A stretch of 64,000 bases of DNA from Bacteroides stercorirosoris (GTDB lineage: Bacteria > Bacteroidota > Bacteroidia > Bacteroidales > Bacteroidaceae): positions 84,058-148,057 of the forward strand of contig NZ_FQZN01000016.1 of assembly GCF_900142015.1 (NCBI RefSeq), in the 5' to 3' direction. Below are positions 9,712 to 17,425 of this stretch, piece after piece; within the stretch, counting starts at the first letter, position 1; every line of letters begins with the position of its first letter. The notes beneath the pieces were generated by a model. That model had not been told where the DNA came from and made no database searches. It saw nothing but the letters and a program-made list of their open reading frames with translations. The position numbers and the translations under genes are program-made.

Positions 9712-10587
9712 ATGGTAGTGAGAAAAAATAACGAATATGATCAGGCTGATACTTCGCCTGAGTTTGAAGAGTTCAATGTTTACACGGATCTAAGTGATTT
9801 ACCTCTTGATGGAAATCCTAAATATCTTGATGAATGCATTGTAGGAGTATGTACGGAAGGTTCTGCCTTTTTCAGTGTGTTTTCCAATAAGCGAAAAGTT
9901 ATCAAGAACGATTTGATAACAATTTTCCCTTACCAGTTAGTCTGTGTGACTGATTTTAGTGAAGATTTCTCTATGACATTTCTTAAGGTGCCTAAAAAGA
10001 TGTTTTTAGACACCATTTGTGGCACATATAGGCCTACTCTTGAGTACTTTTTTTATATGAGGAAAAATTTCAGCTTACCTATGTGTGAGGAAGAGTGTGA
10101 CCGGTTTATTCATTTTTGTTATATACTATCTTTCCGCATAGATTTACCATGCAGCTATTTCAGGAGGGAATCCATAATGAATCTTTTGAAGGTTTTCTTT
10201 TGGGATATGTATGTATCGTATAAGAATAGTCCACAGTCGGAAAAACCGATAAAGTATACCCATAAGGAAAAAAAGATGTTCGACTTCTTTTGTCTGGTAA
10301 TAGAATATCATACAGTCAGTCGTGATGTCGCGTTTTACGCGGAAAAAATGCATATTTCCCCTAAGTACCTGACAATGCTGATGACGGAAAATAGCGGACG
10401 TTCGGCCAAAGAGTGGATTGTTGAGTATACCATTCTTGAAATCAAGGCTCTTTTGAGGGATTCGAGCCTGGAAATTAAGGAAGTGGTTTCACGAACCAAC
10501 TTTCAATCAAACTCCGTAATGACCCGTTTTTTTCGTGAATATACGGGGATGACTCCAACTGAGTATAGGGAAAGAGAGTCTTTCTGA
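9712..10587 (+). CDS. AraC-family transcriptional regulator
   Basis: The 291-residue protein has an N-terminal sensor-like half (about 1-185) with no recognisable ligand pocket. A C-terminal AraC/XylS DNA-binding domain (about 195-290) follows: DVAFYAEKMHISPKYLTMLM is the first helix-turn-helix and EVVSRTNFQSNSVMTRFFREY-like residues form the second, ending GMTPTEYRE. The signature F-x-x-x-x-G-M-T-P-x-x-Y-R is intact. It lies directly after the fimbrial cluster in the same orientation (46 bp from the small gene), so it is a reasonable candidate regulator of the fimbriae. That link is inferred from position. Confidence 0.85.
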   Translation: MVVRKNNEYDQADTSPEFEEFNVYTDLSDLPLDGNPKYLDECIVGVCTEGSAFFSVFSNKRKVIKNDLITIFPYQLVCVTDFSEDFSMTFLKVPKKMFLDTICGTYRPTLEYFFYMRKNFSLPMCEEECDRFIHFCYILSFRIDLPCSYFRRESIMNLLKVFFWDMYVSYKNSPQSEKPIKYTHKEKKMFDFFCLVIEYHTVSRDVAFYAEKMHISPKYLTMLMTENSGRSAKEWIVEYTILEIKALLRDSSLEIKEVVSRTNFQSNSVMTRFFREYTGMTPTEYRERESF

Positions 10588-10591
10588 GTGA

Positions 10592-10741
10592 GATGATACT
10601 GCGGAAGCGGCGTTGAAGCAAATTGGTGAGAAAGATTATTTGATACCTTATCAGGCTGACGGGCGTGAAGTGATAAAACTCGGTGTGGAATTCAGTGCTG
10701 AGAAACGCAATATCAATCGCTGGCTGACTGTAATGTCATAA
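10592..10741 (+). pseudogene. 3' remnant of an AAA-ATPase/PD-(D/E)XK (DUF1703-type) gene
   Basis: A 49-codon open stretch follows the AraC stop and has no start codon of its own; an in-frame stop lies immediately upstream. Its translation includes ALKQIGEKDYLIPYQAD and GREVIKLGVEFSAEKRNI. This matches the very conserved C-terminal end of the Bacteroides AAA-ATPase-like proteins with a PD-(D/E)XK nuclease domain, where the stretch K-D-Y-L-x-P-Y-x-x-D-G-R and I-K-x-G-V-x-F-S recurs. The rest of the gene (normally over 500 codons) is absent, so this is a relic left by a deletion. It may mark a past recombination endpoint next to the fimbrial locus. Confidence 0.7.
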
Positions 10742-10745
10742 TAAA

Positions 10746-10776
10746 AAGGGTTATCCTCTTCAAGAAGATAACCCTT
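10746..10776. terminator. Bidirectional hairpin terminator
   Basis: A 10-bp perfect stem (AAGGGTTATC with GATAACCCTT) and an 11-nt loop lie between the gene remnant and the convergent OmpA gene. A-rich sequence on the left supplies a U tract for transcripts from the right. Confidence 0.75.
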
Positions 10777-10813
10777 ACATTACATGTATTTACTCTATTT
10801 TTTAGCCTTTTGT

Positions 10814-11944
10814 TTATTTGGCATCTTCAATAATAGAACAGATACTAACCCGGTTCCAATCCGGTTCTGTGAACATGTCACCCACTCCCTGACCTTCGGC
10901 AGTAATACGTGACGGGTTGATTTTATACTTATTCACCAAGATTGTTTTTACAGCTTCGGCACGCGCTTTAGCTATTCTTGCATTGACTTCGGCACTACCT
11001 TCCGGTGAAGCGTATCCCTTAATTACCACTGTTGTATTTGCGTATTTCTTCATGTAAGAAGCTACACGTTCCACATTTGGCAACTGAGAGGCATCGACTG
11101 TAGATCTACCTTGTCTGAAAGTAATGATGGATTCCGGAATACGGCTGGTTTCCACTACCGTCTCAACAGGAATTACCCGGTTCTGTAAGTTATTGACTTC
11201 CTGTTGCAGTGCACTGATCTTCTGTGCGTCAACATTGATCTGACCGTTCTTCTCATTCACTTGCGAGCGAAGATTATTGATAGAATTGTTCAGGTCGCTT
11301 ATCTCGGCCGGATCATAGAGTTTCGCCAAAGTGAAGTGATGACTTCCGTTGCTGCCACCAAAGTGATAAGCTACGCCTGCCGTCAGCTCAAATGCCGCAT
11401 TGTTCGCATTGAAGCGGCTCCGGTTGTGTTCACCTTGCATATCATATACCAGTGCCGGTTTCACTCCTACCGTCCAAGCTTTAGCTTCGCCAAGGTTGAA
11501 GTTGAAGTTCAGTCCGAAACGACTGGACCAGGAATTCACATCTCCAGGGCCGTCCATGTAGTAGTGCAGCCATCCCGCACCGGCCACGGCTTCGACTTCG
11601 AATATGCGGGGAACGCCCGTATAACCTGCGAACAGGTTCATCAAGTTGACCTTGCCCAATAAGCTAAGGTCGGAAACATCGAAAGCTGTCTTGCTATTCG
11701 TAGTATTTATATATCCCATACCTTGAACACCCAGTCCGAAAACAGGAGTCAGTTGCTTGGTAAACTCAAGTCCCAAAGCCGGACGGGCGTTCTTAAAGAA
11801 TGCGCTGTGGGTTAGGGGAGTTATCATGCCGGTTTTTAGTTCTACAGACCAGTTGTCTGTGAATTTGCTGCCTTGTACAGTAGTCTGAGCATTCGCTGTG
11901 AGTGCTGCTGCTACAAAAACTGATAGAATAATTGACTTTTTCAT
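10814..11944 (-). CDS. OmpA-family outer membrane protein
   Basis: I start at the ATG complementary to 11942-11944 (MKKSIILSVFVAAALTANAQ), which gives an ideal signal peptide; an upstream Met adds 11 unsuitable residues. The 376-residue mature form has an N-terminal eight-strand-type beta barrel (about 20-210) and a coiled stretch (EISDLNNSINNLRSQVNEKNG). A C-terminal OmpA domain (about 265-370) follows, with RGYASPEGS-like VIKGYASPEGSAEVN, ARAEAVKTIL and SRITAEGQGVGD. This domain binds peptidoglycan and tethers the outer membrane. Similar porins are very abundant in Bacteroides. It is a single-gene unit flanked by terminators and a long upstream gap. Confidence 0.9.
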   Translation of the reverse strand: MKKSIILSVFVAAALTANAQTTVQGSKFTDNWSVELKTGMITPLTHSAFFKNARPALGLEFTKQLTPVFGLGVQGMGYINTTNSKTAFDVSDLSLLGKVNLMNLFAGYTGVPRIFEVEAVAGAGWLHYYMDGPGDVNSWSSRFGLNFNFNLGEAKAWTVGVKPALVYDMQGEHNRSRFNANNAAFELTAGVAYHFGGSNGSHHFTLAKLYDPAEISDLNNSINNLRSQVNEKNGQINVDAQKISALQQEVNNLQNRVIPVETVVETSRIPESIITFRQGRSTVDASQLPNVERVASYMKKYANTTVVIKGYASPEGSAEVNARIAKARAEAVKTILVNKYKINPSRITAEGQGVGDMFTEPDWNRVSICSIIEDAK

Positions 11945-12298
11945 AATTAAAATAATAATTAATTGGTAATATTGCAAAATTCTTATATTCTGAAGCGTTT
12001 TGCCTTTTCTTCAGAATTTGAGAAATTATGAGTTTAGGTTATTATGCTAATTTTCCGTATTTACCTTGATTTGCTTGGGTAAATATCTAATGTTCAGTGA
12101 CTAATTCCTTTTTCATAATTTTATTTCTTTAATTCATGTTTAAGTTTGCTATTTGCTTATGACAACATTGTGTCTGAAGAATAGTTCGATAACCGAAAGT
12201 GAAATTAACAAGAATTTAGCATTGTGTAATTTGTGTTTAAATCAGGGCACTTGCTCAATAAATATATGTCAGCTGATTCATAACAGTATAGAAATGAG
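11945..12298. other. AT-rich gene-free stretch upstream of the OmpA gene
   Basis: About 350 bases without a convincing gene. It should hold the OmpA promoter and leader, but I cannot identify a clear TAnnTTTG box on the minus strand. A 79-codon plus-strand frame crosses the inverted repeat that follows and shows no domain features. Confidence 0.4.
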
Positions 12299-12395
12299 TT
12301 TTCACCACAGAGTAACACAGAGTCTCACGGAGTTCTATTCTTTTGATTTCAAATTGATTAAACTCTGTGAGACTCTGTGTCCTCTGTGGTGAAAA
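12299..12395. repeat. Long near-perfect inverted repeat (about 35-bp arms)
   Basis: The left arm (12299-12334) reads TTTTCACCACAGAG, then CACAGAGTCTCAC and GAGTT. The right arm (12361-12395) is its reverse complement with one base difference and a 2/3-base bulge. The loop is 26 bases and AT-rich. CACAGAG-type repeats of this kind occur dispersed in many bacterial genomes and may be a non-autonomous repeat (MITE/REP-like) or encode a structured RNA. It lies midway between two divergent/convergent genes with no coding overlap. Confidence 0.8.
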
Positions 12396-12629
12396 GATTC
12401 ATAACCGCTCCGGAAAGAGATAAATACTGATTAATTGAAATCCATATCTAAAATCTCGTTTGCCTCAAATCCCCATAAAAGAAACCAGTTTAGATTATTG
12501 AACGGATGCCCTGACTCGCTCAAGATTCAGAATCTGAAAAATAGTTTTGTGCAATTTGCTCTCACTACTCTCACTGATATGTCAATGAATTGTCTCTTAG
12601 AGTATTAATTATAGTGATGGCAAAATAAA

Positions 12630-12658
12630 AAGTGAGAGCAACTTGCTTGCCCTCACTT
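12630..12658 (-). terminator. Terminator of the HU-like gene
   Basis: Read on the minus strand, AAGTGAGGGCAAG folds back on CTCTCACTT (7-bp outer stem with a further GCAA/TTGC stem), followed by a T-rich run. It starts 14 bases after the HU-like stop codon. Confidence 0.75.
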
Positions 12659-12672
12659 CGCTTTTAACAGTT

Positions 12673-13308
12673 CTACATTTTAACTTCTTCTGTTACACCA
12701 TAATAGCCCGGATTCGCCACATATAGCGGTTGTGTCAGAATTCCGATATTTTTCAGCTTTCCTTCCTCTTTCAGGCGCCGTATATGCCTCATTGCAGTCG
12801 ATTTCATCATACCGCACACTTTTTGGAAGTCACATCTGGTCAGCATCCGGTGTTCGCTGAAATAATTCGTCAGCCGTCGGTCAATTTCTTCGTCCGTCAG
12901 TTTATTGGAGTGCCCGTTATGCTTGATGTTTTTCAACTGGACGGCGCCGATTTCATTTTTCAGAGTCTGGTCCGCCCGGAACTTGACGCCTTTCAGTTTT
13001 ACTTTCGTATTTTTCCGTTTCGTATCTTTGGTGATTTCACCCGTGCAAGTCAGAGTGGGGTGGAAATAGCCGATCCCATCCAGATGCACCTGTTTGCCTT
13101 CTGCCAGTTCGTCGCCCATCGCATGCGACAGGGCATCGAGCACGGCGCTTACATCCGTTTCCGTTAGTGAGCAACGTTCTTGAATTTTTCGCCGCAGCCT
13201 GGCCGTGTCCGCTGTGCCGTTGAGCGTGATGCGTGCGTGAAGTTTCGTTTCTTCCTGAGGTTGGCTTGGGGCCACCGGGTTTTCATACCACTCGAATAAG
13301 ATTGCCAT
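12673..13308 (-). CDS. HU-family DNA-binding protein with C-terminal winged-helix-like extension
   Basis: The 211-residue protein fits the Bacteroidetes HU-like family. The N-terminal two-thirds hold the HU fold: RLRRKIQERCSLTETDVSAVL, then DELAEGKQVHLDGIGYFHPTL, corresponding to the alpha-helical body and first beta strands. The C-terminal part (about 135-205) reads as a small helix-turn-helix: DEEIDRRLTNYF, RCDFQKVCGMMKSTAMRHI, RRLKEEGKLKNIG. Such proteins are typically encoded next to VapE/primase-like genes, exactly as here. It is divergent from the VapE gene, and its start lies 82 bp from the array of 22-bp palindromes, a likely binding region for a regulator. Confidence 0.85.
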   Translation of the reverse strand: MAILFEWYENPVAPSQPQEETKLHARITLNGTADTARLRRKIQERCSLTETDVSAVLDALSHAMGDELAEGKQVHLDGIGYFHPTLTCTGEITKDTKRKNTKVKLKGVKFRADQTLKNEIGAVQLKNIKHNGHSNKLTDEEIDRRLTNYFSEHRMLTRCDFQKVCGMMKSTAMRHIRRLKEEGKLKNIGILTQPLYVANPGYYGVTEEVKM

Positions 13309-13360
13309 CGTTGTTTGTTTTTAAATGAATGATGCATTAATTTGTTTTACATAAGGGATA

Positions 13361-13376
13361 GTTACGTTTAGGTAAC
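13361..13376. promoter_or_regulatory. 16-bp palindrome upstream of HU-like gene
   Basis: GTTACGTTTAGGTAAC has 5-bp perfect arms around a 6-bp centre. It lies 53 bp from the HU-like start codon and 13 bp before the 22-bp array, so it is a candidate operator. Confidence 0.45.
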
Positions 13377-13389
13377 GGCAGGGGTGTGC

Positions 13390-13471
13390 GTCAACCAAGA
13401 TTGACAGCTCTGCCAACCTTGGTGAACGGTTCCGTCAACCCATATTGACGGGCCTGTTCACCTGGGTTGAC
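13390..13471. repeat. Array of four 16-bp palindromes at exact 22-bp spacing
   Basis: Four units start at 13390, 13412, 13434 and 13456: GTCAACCAAGATTGAC, GCCAACCTTGGTGAAC, GTCAACCCATATTGAC and GTTCACCTGGGTTGAC. Each is an imperfect dyad with GTCAA/TTGAC-type arms, and each is separated by a 6-bp spacer of different sequence. The 22-bp period is close to two turns of the helix, so all sites would face the same side. The array lies in the 396-bp gap between divergent HU-like and VapE-like genes. It could be a cooperative operator, an iteron-type replication site or a nucleoprotein scaffold. The spacers are far too short for a CRISPR. Confidence 0.8.
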
Positions 13472-13644
13472 ACCCTGTTCCCGTTACTGCAAATATACAA
13501 AATAAATAAGGGTAAGTCAAGTGATTCCTTATGTTTCTCTCAATTATTATTGATGTATTTTGATTGAAGTGGCGCAGTTGGATTTTATTTCAGTAAATGT
13601 GCAATAAATAGTCCTGAAAGCTTGACTTTGCCTTTCTAATGTTG

Positions 13645-13668
13645 TACTTTAGCAGTCCCGTAACGGGA
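13645..13668 (+). promoter_or_regulatory. Possible promoter and operator of the VapE-like gene
   Basis: TACTTTAG (13645-13652) resembles the Bacteroides -7 box TAnnTTTG, with TTTG about 20 bases upstream (13626-13629). A perfect 5-bp dyad TCCCG-TAA-CGGGA (13656-13668) lies over the predicted transcription start, 36 bp before the start codon. Confidence 0.45.
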
Positions 13669-13704
13669 AGGCTGTAAATAAATAAATTTCAAAAACATAA
13701 TTGG

Positions 13705-15795
13705 ATGAGGATCACCTTGATAAGACATGACAAAGAGAGTGGTAAGGAAATGCTCACAGTCTGTGACGCCGGTGTGCTGATGGAGAAAATGAAATCGGAA
13801 ACAAAAGCCGGGTATGTGACAGGACTCCGAACCGTCCTGCCGGAACTGGAAGGAACCCATGCGATGTACGAGCATATTGACAAATTGCCGCGTATTTATC
13901 CCGCATTGGAGTATGCCCGTACCAAAGATGGCGGGCGGAAGATGAAGCAATACAACGGACTGGTGCAGCTGGAAGTGAAAAAGCTGGCAGGTTTGGGAGA
14001 AGCTGACCTGGTGAAGCGGCAAGCCATGTTGTTGCCGCAGACTTTCGCCGCTTTTTGCGGTTCCAGCGGAAAGAGCGTGAAGATATGGGTGCGTTTTGCC
14101 CTGCCTGACGGAAATTTGCCTAAAAGGGAACAGGAGGCGATGCTTTTCCATGCGCATGCTTACAGGCTGGCTGTAAGTTGTTACCAGCCGTTACTCCCGT
14201 TTCCCATTACTTTGAGAGAACCTTCGCTGACACAAAGTTGCCGCATGACGCTGGATGAACAGCCCGAATATAATCCGGCTGCCGTATCGTTTTGTCTGGA
14301 ACAGCCCTTCTCCATGCCCGGAGAAGAGACTTTCCGGCAACGTCGCCTGGCGGAGAAAAATCCGTTGCTGCGGATGGAGCCGGGCTATGAGACTTCGCAA
14401 ACATTTGTCATGCTTTTTGAGAGTGCGCTCGACAAGGCTTTCCGCGAGCTGGAGAACTGGAGGCGGGGCGATGATTTACAGCCTTTGCTCGTCCACCTTG
14501 CCGAACACTGCTACAAAGCAGGCATACCGGAAGAGGAAGTGGTGCGGCAGGTGCTGATTCATTATTATCGCCAGTCCGATGAGCAGACGGTGCGCACTAT
14601 ACTTCATAACCTGTATCAGGAATGTAAAGGTTTCGGTAAAAAGAGCGCACTGACTCCCGAACAGGACACTGCGTTGAGGCTGGAGGAGTTTATGGGACGC
14701 CGCTATGAGTTCCGCTATAATACGGTCTTGAATGACCTTGAGTTCCGCCAGCGCGATTCCATTCATTTTTATTTTAAGACTATGGACCGCAGGGCGCGCA
14801 ACAGTATTGCCATCAATGCCCTGAAAGAAGGTATCCGTGCCTGGGACAGAGATGTGGAACGCTATCTGACGTCCGACTTCGTACCTCTGTACAATCCGGT
14901 CGAGGAGTATCTTTGCGGTGTGGGCCGCTGGGATGGGAAAGACCGCATCCGGGCGCTTGCCGACCTCGTGCCGTGCAACAATCCATATTGGCGGGATCTG
15001 TTCTATCGCTGGTTTCTCAGTATGGTGGCGCATTGGAGGGGACTCGACCGGCAGCATGGCAACAGTACGTCGCCTCTGTTGGTAGGTGCGCAAGGCTTCC
15101 GGAAATCTACGTATTGCCGCATTATTCTGCCACCCGAGTTGCGTTTTGGCTATACGGACAGTCTTGACTTTAAGAGCAAGCAGGATGCCGAACGCTATCT
15201 GGGGCGCTTTATGCTGGTCAATCTGGATGAATTTGACCAGATTAATCTCAATCAGCAGGGCTTTCTGAAACATTTGCTTCAGAAGCCGGTGGCTAATCTG
15301 CGGAAACCTTATGCGAGCAGTATTCAGGAGGTGCGCCGTTACGCTTCGTTCATCGGTACGAGCAATCAGATGGATTTGCTGACCGATCCCAGTGGCAGCC
15401 GCCGTTTCATCTGCATTGAGGTGACTGCACCTATCGATACGAATGTTGCCATCAATTACAGGCAGCTGTATGCCCAGGCCATGCATGATATATATAAAGG
15501 TGAACGTTACTGGCTGGACGATAAAGATGAGGCGATTCTGAAACAAACCAATCGCGATTTTGAACAGGTCACTCCGCTTGAGCAGCTTTTCAGTAGCTAC
15601 TTCCAGCCTGCGGAAAGTGAAGAGGCGGGAGAGTGGCTGACTGCCATGGAAATCTTCAACTATTTGCAGACCAAGACCCGGGACAGATTGTCAATCAGTA
15701 AAATAGCATGCTTCGGCCGCTCACTTCGGAAACTGGACATTCCTTGTAAGAAGTCGAATAGGGGGACGGTTTATCTTTTGGAGAAGGTGGGATAA
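13705..15795 (+). CDS. VirE-N/VapE primase-helicase-like protein (BT4734 type)
   Basis: The 696-residue protein has three recognisable parts. The N-terminal half (about 1-290) fits the BT4734-like/VirE N-terminal domain (DKLPRIYPALEYARTKDG, FAAFCGSSGKSVKIWVRF). The middle (about 330-560) is a VapE-type P-loop ATPase: a Walker A-like VGAQGFRKSTYC and a Walker B-like FMLVNLDEFDQ, followed by the sensor-like FIGTSNQMDLLTDPSGSRR. The C-terminal about 120 residues fit DUF3874 (EQLFSSYFQP, AMEIFNYLQTK). Such proteins are thought to be primase/helicase-like and occur near HU-like proteins in Bacteroides; their cellular role is unclear. Its expression is probably tied to the palindrome array upstream. 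Confidence 0.85.
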   Translation: MRITLIRHDKESGKEMLTVCDAGVLMEKMKSETKAGYVTGLRTVLPELEGTHAMYEHIDKLPRIYPALEYARTKDGGRKMKQYNGLVQLEVKKLAGLGEADLVKRQAMLLPQTFAAFCGSSGKSVKIWVRFALPDGNLPKREQEAMLFHAHAYRLAVSCYQPLLPFPITLREPSLTQSCRMTLDEQPEYNPAAVSFCLEQPFSMPGEETFRQRRLAEKNPLLRMEPGYETSQTFVMLFESALDKAFRELENWRRGDDLQPLLVHLAEHCYKAGIPEEEVVRQVLIHYYRQSDEQTVRTILHNLYQECKGFGKKSALTPEQDTALRLEEFMGRRYEFRYNTVLNDLEFRQRDSIHFYFKTMDRRARNSIAINALKEGIRAWDRDVERYLTSDFVPLYNPVEEYLCGVGRWDGKDRIRALADLVPCNNPYWRDLFYRWFLSMVAHWRGLDRQHGNSTSPLLVGAQGFRKSTYCRIILPPELRFGYTDSLDFKSKQDAERYLGRFMLVNLDEFDQINLNQQGFLKHLLQKPVANLRKPYASSIQEVRRYASFIGTSNQMDLLTDPSGSRRFICIEVTAPIDTNVAINYRQLYAQAMHDIYKGERYWLDDKDEAILKQTNRDFEQVTPLEQLFSSYFQPAESEEAGEWLTAMEIFNYLQTKTRDRLSISKIACFGRSLRKLDIPCKKSNRGTVYLLEKVG

Positions 15796-15798
15796 GGT

Positions 15799-15939
15799 TG
15801 GGGCCGATATCTCAAGTACCCATTCAAACTGATAGCCCCCATCAGCCAACCAAGCAGCGACCTCATCCCCCTCTGCCTGCATACCCTCTACATGGAAAGC
15901 AACAGCTTCAGCAATAGCCTGTTTCATCCCTGCTGATAG
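15799..15939 (-). pseudogene. Remnant of a HicB-family antitoxin gene
   Basis: On the minus strand the stretch MKQAIAEAVAFHVEGM, then QAEGDEVAAWLADGGYQF, matches the central region of HicB antitoxins: a helix with E-A-I-x-F-H-x-E-G-M followed by G-D-E-x-P. The DNA-binding C-terminus and the N-terminal strands are missing, and upstream codons are AT-rich and unrelated. No HicA toxin gene is adjacent. It ends 4 bp after the VapE-like stop codon, so the VapE gene insertion or a deletion probably cut it. Confidence 0.6.
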
Positions 15940-16111
15940 AACCAGAAAACAAACATTATAAATACATATGAATGATATTTCATTTTTATAGTAGAAAATA
16001 AGAATTAGCATTATATTTGATTTTAGTACTAAAAAATAGACTTCTGAATAAGTTCTTCTTTTCTGTAACATTCTGAACTTTCCCGTATCTAAAGGGTAAA
16101 TCAAAAAACGA

Positions 16112-16951
16112 ATGATAATGAAGAAACTATTTTTTATCTTAGTGGCATTTTTTGCTTCTTCTTTCTCTTTAGCGCAAGATTATCCTTTTTCAGTAGTCAA
16201 GTCAGGAACGGGGAAGCAAGCTATTGTATTTATTCCCGGCTTTGCCTGTTCGGGAGATGTATGGAAGGAAAGTGTTGAAGTGTTGAAGGAGGATTATACT
16301 TGCTACGTTTTGACGATGGCAGGCTTTTCAGGGGTTGCACCGGAAGAGAATCCTTCATTTGAGAGTTGGAAAATGCAGATAGCCCGGTTTATAAAAGAGA
16401 AGAATATAGAAAAGCCGATTCTTATTGGTCATAGTATGGGAGGAGGGTTGGCACTTGCAATTGCGGCTGATTTTCCTTATCTTGCCGTGAAAATTGTAGT
16501 AGTGGATGCTCTGCCTTGTTTAATGGCTCTGAGTAATCCGGAATTTAAGCCAGTTCCTGCTAAGGATTGCTCGGAGATGATTAACCGGATCACTGCGATG
16601 AATGAAGAACAATTCGCCCAGATGCAAAGAATGAGTGCTGCAAGTCTTACTACCGATTCATCGAAATTCGATGAGATCGTAAGTTGGGGATTGAAGTCCG
16701 ACAGGGAAACATTCGCTAAAATGTATTGTGATTTCTCGAATACCGATTTGAGGGAACGGATAAAGAGCATAACAGTTCCTTCTTTGATTTTACTGGAACC
16801 TCATTTCAGGAATATAGAAACAGTCATAAAAGAACAATATAAAAAATTGCCTACAGTGCAGTTTGCATATGCTAATAAGGGGTTGCATTTTGTGATGTTT
16901 GACGATAAAGAGTGGTTTATGAATCAGATACGTGAATTCATTAAAGAATAA
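16112..16951 (+). CDS. Secreted alpha/beta hydrolase
   Basis: The 279-residue protein has a signal peptide (MIMKKLFFILVAFFASSFSLAQ); a second Met at residue 3 is an equally good start. Alpha/beta-hydrolase features: oxyanion region IPGFACSGDVW, nucleophile elbow GHSMGG (Ser108), and a C-terminal KGLHFVMFDD supplying the catalytic His. It likely acts on esters or amides in the periplasm or at the surface; the substrate cannot be told. The ECF sigma factor gene starts 4 bp after its stop, and a membrane protein overlaps that gene. The hydrolase may therefore be an output or a signal-processing member of the sigma/anti-sigma unit. Confidence 0.85.
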   Translation: MIMKKLFFILVAFFASSFSLAQDYPFSVVKSGTGKQAIVFIPGFACSGDVWKESVEVLKEDYTCYVLTMAGFSGVAPEENPSFESWKMQIARFIKEKNIEKPILIGHSMGGGLALAIAADFPYLAVKIVVVDALPCLMALSNPEFKPVPAKDCSEMINRITAMNEEQFAQMQRMSAASLTTDSSKFDEIVSWGLKSDRETFAKMYCDFSNTDLRERIKSITVPSLILLEPHFRNIETVIKEQYKKLPTVQFAYANKGLHFVMFDDKEWFMNQIREFIKE

Positions 16952-16954
16952 ATA

Positions 16955-17425
16955 GTGGAATTTGAAGTAATATATAAGGAATACTGGGGCAAAATATTCC
17001 GTTTGTGTATGGGATACGTAAACGACTATAATTTAGCGCAGGATATGGCTCAGGACACATTCATCAAGGTCTGGCAACATCTGCCTGCTTTCAGGAATGA
17101 AGCCAATATCAGTACCTGGATATTCCGTATTGCAACCAACAATTGCCTTCGTCAATTGGAGCGGCAGCAACGAATCGTTTCAACCGAATTACCTGTTGAT
17201 TTACCCGAGGAGGAAGTTGTAGATATCGAACCTCAGATTCGCATATTGTATAAGTCTATAGCCGAACTTCCGGAGATAGACCGTATCATTATTTCGCTGG
17301 AACTGGAAGATGTCAGGCAATCGGATATTGCACAAATCGTAGGATTGTCCGAGAGCAATATCCGGGTGAAAATCCATCGTATAAAAGCGTTGTTAACAAA
17401 GAAAATGAAAGAGTATGGAAAATGA
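16955..17425 (+). CDS. ECF-type RNA polymerase sigma factor
   Basis: The 156-residue protein has region 2 (NLAQDMAQDTFIKVWQHL, then STWIFRIATNNCL) and region 4 (RIIISLELEDVRQSDIAQI, then SESNIRVKIHRIKALL) of the sigma70 ECF family, at normal length. A GTG start 4 bp after the hydrolase stop gives the full region 2; there is no ATG in a better place. The downstream gene overlaps it by 11 bp and encodes a membrane protein, as expected for an anti-sigma factor. The targets cannot be predicted. Confidence 0.9.
   Translation: MEFEVIYKEYWGKIFRLCMGYVNDYNLAQDMAQDTFIKVWQHLPAFRNEANISTWIFRIATNNCLRQLERQQRIVSTELPVDLPEEEVVDIEPQIRILYKSIAELPEIDRIIISLELEDVRQSDIAQIVGLSESNIRVKIHRIKALLTKKMKEYGK

Noticed and set aside
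12153..12392. A 79-codon plus-strand frame crossing the inverted repeat
   Set aside because: It runs through the repeat, has no domain or start features and is best explained by chance.
13390..13471. Whether the 22-bp array is a CRISPR
   Set aside because: Repeats are imperfect 16-bp palindromes and spacers are 6 bp; no cas genes are present.
14476..15546. A 356-codon minus-strand frame
   Set aside because: It lies antisense inside the VapE-like gene and is a codon-bias shadow of it.
15940..16104. Upstream extension of the HicB fragment frame on the minus strand
   Set aside because: The codons are AT-rich and unlike HicB; only 15799-15939 shows the family pattern.
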